A model generated the notes under the pieces. The model ran no database searches. It was given only the letters and a program-made list of their open reading frames with translations, and was not told the DNA's origin. From NCBI RefSeq assembly GCF_001425485.1, contig NZ_LMQW01000023.1, positions 457-64,456 on the forward strand: 64,000 nucleotides of DNA, in the 5' to 3' direction. The translations under genes and the position numbers were made by a program. This document shows, piece by piece, positions 62,401-64,000 of the stretch. Positions within the stretch are counted from its first letter, which is position 1. Every line of letters begins with the position of its first letter. The DNA comes from Aureimonas sp. Leaf427. Its GTDB lineage: Bacteria > Pseudomonadota > Alphaproteobacteria > Rhizobiales > Rhizobiaceae.

Positions 62401-62925
62401 ATGCTGGAAGAGGCCGTCGCGGAGATGAAGGGCGTTCCCGGCGAGACGGACGGCCAATGGTCTCCCAACATCACGCTCGGAACGGCCGTGATGATCCCGG
62501 AGGCCTACGTGCCGGATCTCCAGCTGCGCATGGGCCTCTATCGCCGTCTCGCCGATTTCACGGAGGCGCGCGAGATCGACGCCTTCGGCGCCGAGCTGAT
62601 CGACCGTTTCGGCCCGATGCCGGACGAGGTGGAGCATCTTCTGAAGGTCGTCTTCATCAAGGCGCTGTGCCGGCGAGCCAATATCGAGAAGCTCGATGCG
62701 GGGCCGAAGGGCGTCGTCGTGCAGTTCCGCGACAAGACCTTCCAGAACCCCGCGGCCCTCGTGCGCTACATCGGCGAGCAGGGCTCGGCCGCGAAGATCC
62801 GGCCGGACCAGTCCATCGTCCTCATCCGCGACTGGCCGAAGCCGGAACAGCGCCTGAACGGTGCCGCGACCATCGCGACGCAACTCGCGCGCTTCGCAGA
62901 CGAGGCACAGAAGAGGGCGGCTTGA
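59410..62925 (+). CDS. mfd: Transcription-repair coupling factor Mfd
   Basis: 1171 residues from a GTG at 59410 that overlaps the sdhE stop; the first ATG would be 18 bases later. It removes RNA polymerase stalled at lesions and recruits UvrA. The UvrB-like N terminus (LPVLTLPAWDCLPYDRVGPS), the RNA polymerase-interacting domain (VVHVDHGIGRFVGL), Walker A GDVGFGKTEVA, DEEQHFGVRHKE and the C-terminal autoinhibitory domain (from about 1010) are present in order. Confidence 0.97.
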   Translation: MSSPERMKKLLSGGGGFSIGNVIDGYEPFLLAEIARGRAKDRPLVFVMRNGNRMGEFEDALRFVAPELPVLTLPAWDCLPYDRVGPSSEAGAMRLAAMTSIAALRKTPHRALILTTANALLQKMPPAKVLEEETISAKASGRISMDHIVRVLQRGGFERVATVRDHGEFAVRGGILDLFAPGDEEPIRLDFFGDTLESIRAFDPATQRTSGQRKSFELAPISEVTLKDETISRFRTNYIKRFGAPSRNDGLYTAISEGRRFSGMEHWLPLFYENLDTLFDYVAGFPVVLDHLVLEAVAERRKTIEDHYDSRKRGASGGEGMGDAVPYHPVPADELYLSPDELMGGIASIDPIRLSSYGLTDATGREIVNLDVKRGHNFAAERAVAEVNVFEKAVEHISNMRAGGRQVILAAWSEGSRERLAQVVEEHGLGGIKPAGSLKQALEFGKNTVASVVLGIESGFETDRLVVIGEQDILGDRLIRRGRRKKKGSDFISEVTGLDAGDIVVHVDHGIGRFVGLRTIEAAGAPRDCLEIRYSGDDRLFLPVENIELLSRYGGEGSEAMLDKLGGGAWQARKAKLKKRLLDMAEGLIRLAAERQTRGAPKLLPPEGLWGEFAARFPYEETEDQMSAIEAVADDLALGRPMDRLVCGDVGFGKTEVALRAAFIAAMNGLQVAVVVPTTLLARQHFKTFSERFHGLPLNVAQASRLVTTKDINETKKGLTNGTVDIVVGTHALLGKGVSFKNLGLLIIDEEQHFGVRHKERLKELKSDVHVLTLSATPIPRTLQLALTGVRELSLITTAPVDRMAVRTFIAPFDALVVRETLLRERYRGGQSFYVAPRLSDLAGIQDFLADQVPELKVAVAHGQMPAGELEDIMNAFYEGQYDVLLSTTIVESGLDIPAANTMIVHRADMFGLAQLYQLRGRVGRSKVRAYALLTIPANKTPTAGADRRLKVLQSLDTLGAGFQLASHDLDQRGAGNLLGDEQSGHVKEVGFELYQQMLEEAVAEMKGVPGETDGQWSPNITLGTAVMIPEAYVPDLQLRMGLYRRLADFTEAREIDAFGAELIDRFGPMPDEVEHLLKVVFIKALCRRANIEKLDAGPKGVVVQFRDKTFQNPAALVRYIGEQGSAAKIRPDQSIVLIRDWPKPEQRLNGAATIATQLARFADEAQKRAA

Positions 62926-62934
62926 ACGAAAGTT

Positions 62935-62959
62935 GGCGCCGGGACAATGTCCGGGCGCC
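62935..62959. terminator. Hairpin between converging mfd and small membrane gene
   Basis: GGCGCCGGGAC (62935-62945) pairs with GTCCGGGCGCC (62949-62959) with one mismatch around a 3-base loop, followed by TTCGTTT. It lies ten bases after the mfd stop and could end transcripts from both sides. Confidence 0.6.
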
Positions 62960-62987
62960 TTCGTTTCGAATGGCGATGAGCGACGCT

Positions 62988-63101
62988 TCAGCGCTTGTCG
63001 TACTTGCGGTCGAACTCGCGGGCCTGATGGCGTAGCCACAGGTAGCCGCCGCCGGCGAAGCTGGCGATGAGCGCCATGCTGATGAGGAAATCGGAGGTCA
63101 T
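62988..63101 (-). CDS. 37-residue membrane peptide
   Basis: An open frame from the ATG at 63101 to a TGA at 62988-62990. One hydrophobic helix (FLISMALIASFAGGGYLWL) is followed by a strongly charged tail (RHQAREFDRKYDKR). GAGGA lies seven bases upstream. It begins one base after the stop of the 81-residue gene, so it is probably the last gene of that operon. No family recognised. Confidence 0.6.
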   Translation of the reverse strand: MTSDFLISMALIASFAGGGYLWLRHQAREFDRKYDKR

Positions 63102-63102
63102 T

Positions 63103-63348
63103 CTAGTCCTCGCTTCGGAACAGGCTCAGGAGCGTCTGTGCCATCAAATGTATGCCGAAAGCCGAACAAAGCAAAATCCAGGGCTTGATGGTCAGGAGGA
63201 AGCCCGGTTCGTTGATGGCCGGCAGGATGACCGCCGCACCGGCCACCGCGATGCCGAGCGCATTGAGCGCGCCGGCGGCGAGCTTGACGCGTTCGTTGCT
63301 CCTCTTGGCCGCAAGCCCCCTCGCACGGTCTTCCTCGGTGAGGCTCAT
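63103..63348 (-). CDS. Small two-helix membrane protein
   Basis: 81 residues from the ATG at 63348, which overlaps the previous stop (ATGA). A charged N terminus (EEDRARGLAAKRSNERVKLA) precedes two hydrophobic helices (about 24-45 and 53-73). No family recognised. Translational overlap with a binding-protein gene upstream suggests it is expressed with that transporter component. Confidence 0.72.
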   Translation of the reverse strand: MSLTEEDRARGLAAKRSNERVKLAAGALNALGIAVAGAAVILPAINEPGFLLTIKPWILLCSAFGIHLMAQTLLSLFRSED

Positions 63349-64000
63349 TCCCGATCCAGCCAGAAGGCCGGCAGGTAGTAGCCCGTCAGCGGCAGCGTTG
63401 CCGGATGCTTCACGAAGGACCAGCGGGCGAGGCGCTGTTCGCCGATGTAGAAGAGCGGCACGAGATACTGGCCGGAGATGAGGACGCGGTCGTAAGCCCT
63501 TGCGGCCGCGACGAACTCCTCGCGGGTTCGGGCCGATGTCATCGCATCGATCATCGCATCGGCGGCCGGATTGGCGACGCCCGCATAGTTGAACGAGCCG
63601 GGTGCGTTGGCGGAGACCGAGCCCCACCGGCCGCGCTGTTCGGCGCCCGGCGAGAGGGTGCCGTTGAAGGGCGCGATCAGCATGTCGTAGTCGAAGGCCT
63701 GCTTGCGTGATTGATACTGCGCGTCGTCGACCTGCCGCACCTCCGCGTCCACGCCGACCCGCTGCAGCGTTCGCGAGAAGCCGAGCGCGATGCGGCCCTG
63801 GTCGGCGTTCTGCACGAGGATCTCGAAGGCGAGCGGTCGTCCGTCCGGTCCGACCATCCGGCTGCCGGAAAAGGTGTAGCCCGCCGCCTTCAGGGCGGTG
63901 ACGGCCTTCAGCATGAGGCCGCGGTCCGATCCCGATGCGTCGCTGACCGGCGGCGCCCATGTGCCGGCGAGGACATCCGGCGTTACGGCTTCCGGGAAGC
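63345..64000 (-). CDS. Extracellular solute-binding protein, family 5 (YejA-like), C-terminal part
   Basis: The frame is open from the window edge at 64000 to the TGA at 63345-63347, giving about 217 residues; the N terminus lies outside. TWAPPVSDASGSDRGLMLKA and LKAAGYTFSGSRMVGPDGRP match the YejA/oligopeptide binding-protein subfamily. RWSFVKHPATLPLTGYYLPA is near the C terminus. It binds peptides or related solutes in the periplasm for an ABC importer. The permease genes are not in the window. Confidence 0.8.
   Translation of the reverse strand, partial: FPEAVTPDVLAGTWAPPVSDASGSDRGLMLKAVTALKAAGYTFSGSRMVGPDGRPLAFEILVQNADQGRIALGFSRTLQRVGVDAEVRQVDDAQYQSRKQAFDYDMLIAPFNGTLSPGAEQRGRWGSVSANAPGSFNYAGVANPAADAMIDAMTSARTREEFVAAARAYDRVLISGQYLVPLFYIGEQRLARWSFVKHPATLPLTGYYLPAFWLDRE

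Noticed and set aside
60412-63039. An 875-codon open frame antisense to mfd
   Set aside because: Shadow of the mfd coding frame, with no recognisable protein motif.

Overview
The window is a GC-rich chromosomal segment from an alphaproteobacterium, most likely Hyphomicrobiales (Rhizobiales). The evidence is a Ros/MucR zinc-finger regulator, an ATP12-type F1-ATPase chaperone, an SdhE-mfd pair, a gyrase A with Ala at the quinolone Ser position, and a rhizobial-type intergenic palindromic mosaic. Aurantimonadaceae-like organisms would fit, but that is inference; no rRNA gene is present to test it. It reads as ordinary core chromosome: no prophage, transposase, CRISPR array or defence island is visible.

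Layout. (1) 1-15486: the end of tuf, then the full S10-spc-alpha ribosomal protein cluster from rpsJ to rplQ, including secY, adk and rpoA, all on + with many 1-8 nt overlaps. The 3' end of tuf is tandemly duplicated in a perfect 100-bp unit. A good sigma70-type promoter precedes rpsM. (2) 15606-22846: an SDR reductase, a small exported protein, a DegP/HtrA protease, then rarA-crcB-rlu-HAD phosphatase-ATP12 as a tightly overlapping run. (3) 22944-28110: an MsrP-like molybdoenzyme with a b-type cytochrome, a DUF188 protein, an EamA transporter, and the glutathione-dependent formaldehyde detoxification pair frmA-fghA. (4) 28373-37566: lipB, tRNA-Leu(GAG), a UPF0303 protein, gyrA, a short peptide gene, coaD, two tandem cyclophilins, queA and tgt. 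(5) 37563-45526: accessory small secreted or disordered proteins, a SulP transporter, a second EamA transporter, mucR, an orphan terminator and a cold-shock gene. (6) 45749-51286: an oligopeptide ABC transporter (binding protein, two permeases, fused double ATPase) and tRNA-Lys(TTT). (7) 51507-62925: ccdA, glmU-glmS (UDP-GlcNAc synthesis), DUF502, recG, an inverted-repeat element, sdhE and mfd. (8) 62988-64000: two small membrane proteins behind the end of a YejA-like binding protein that runs off the window.

How the genes work together. The first quarter supplies ribosome, RNA polymerase alpha and the Sec channel. queA and tgt give consecutive queuosine steps. frmA and fghA turn S-hydroxymethylglutathione into formate. 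glmS and glmU supply UDP-GlcNAc. recG, mfd, rarA and gyrA deal with stalled forks, stalled polymerase and supercoiling.

The points most worth a second look are the tuf 3' tandem duplication, a queuine tRNA-ribosyltransferase lacking three of its four zinc ligands, a short element with 32-bp near-perfect inverted repeats upstream of sdhE-mfd, an unannotated 42-aa peptide gene behind a general-stress-type promoter, a hairpin that would hide the ribosome binding site of a disordered acidic protein, and a strong orphan terminator downstream of mucR.
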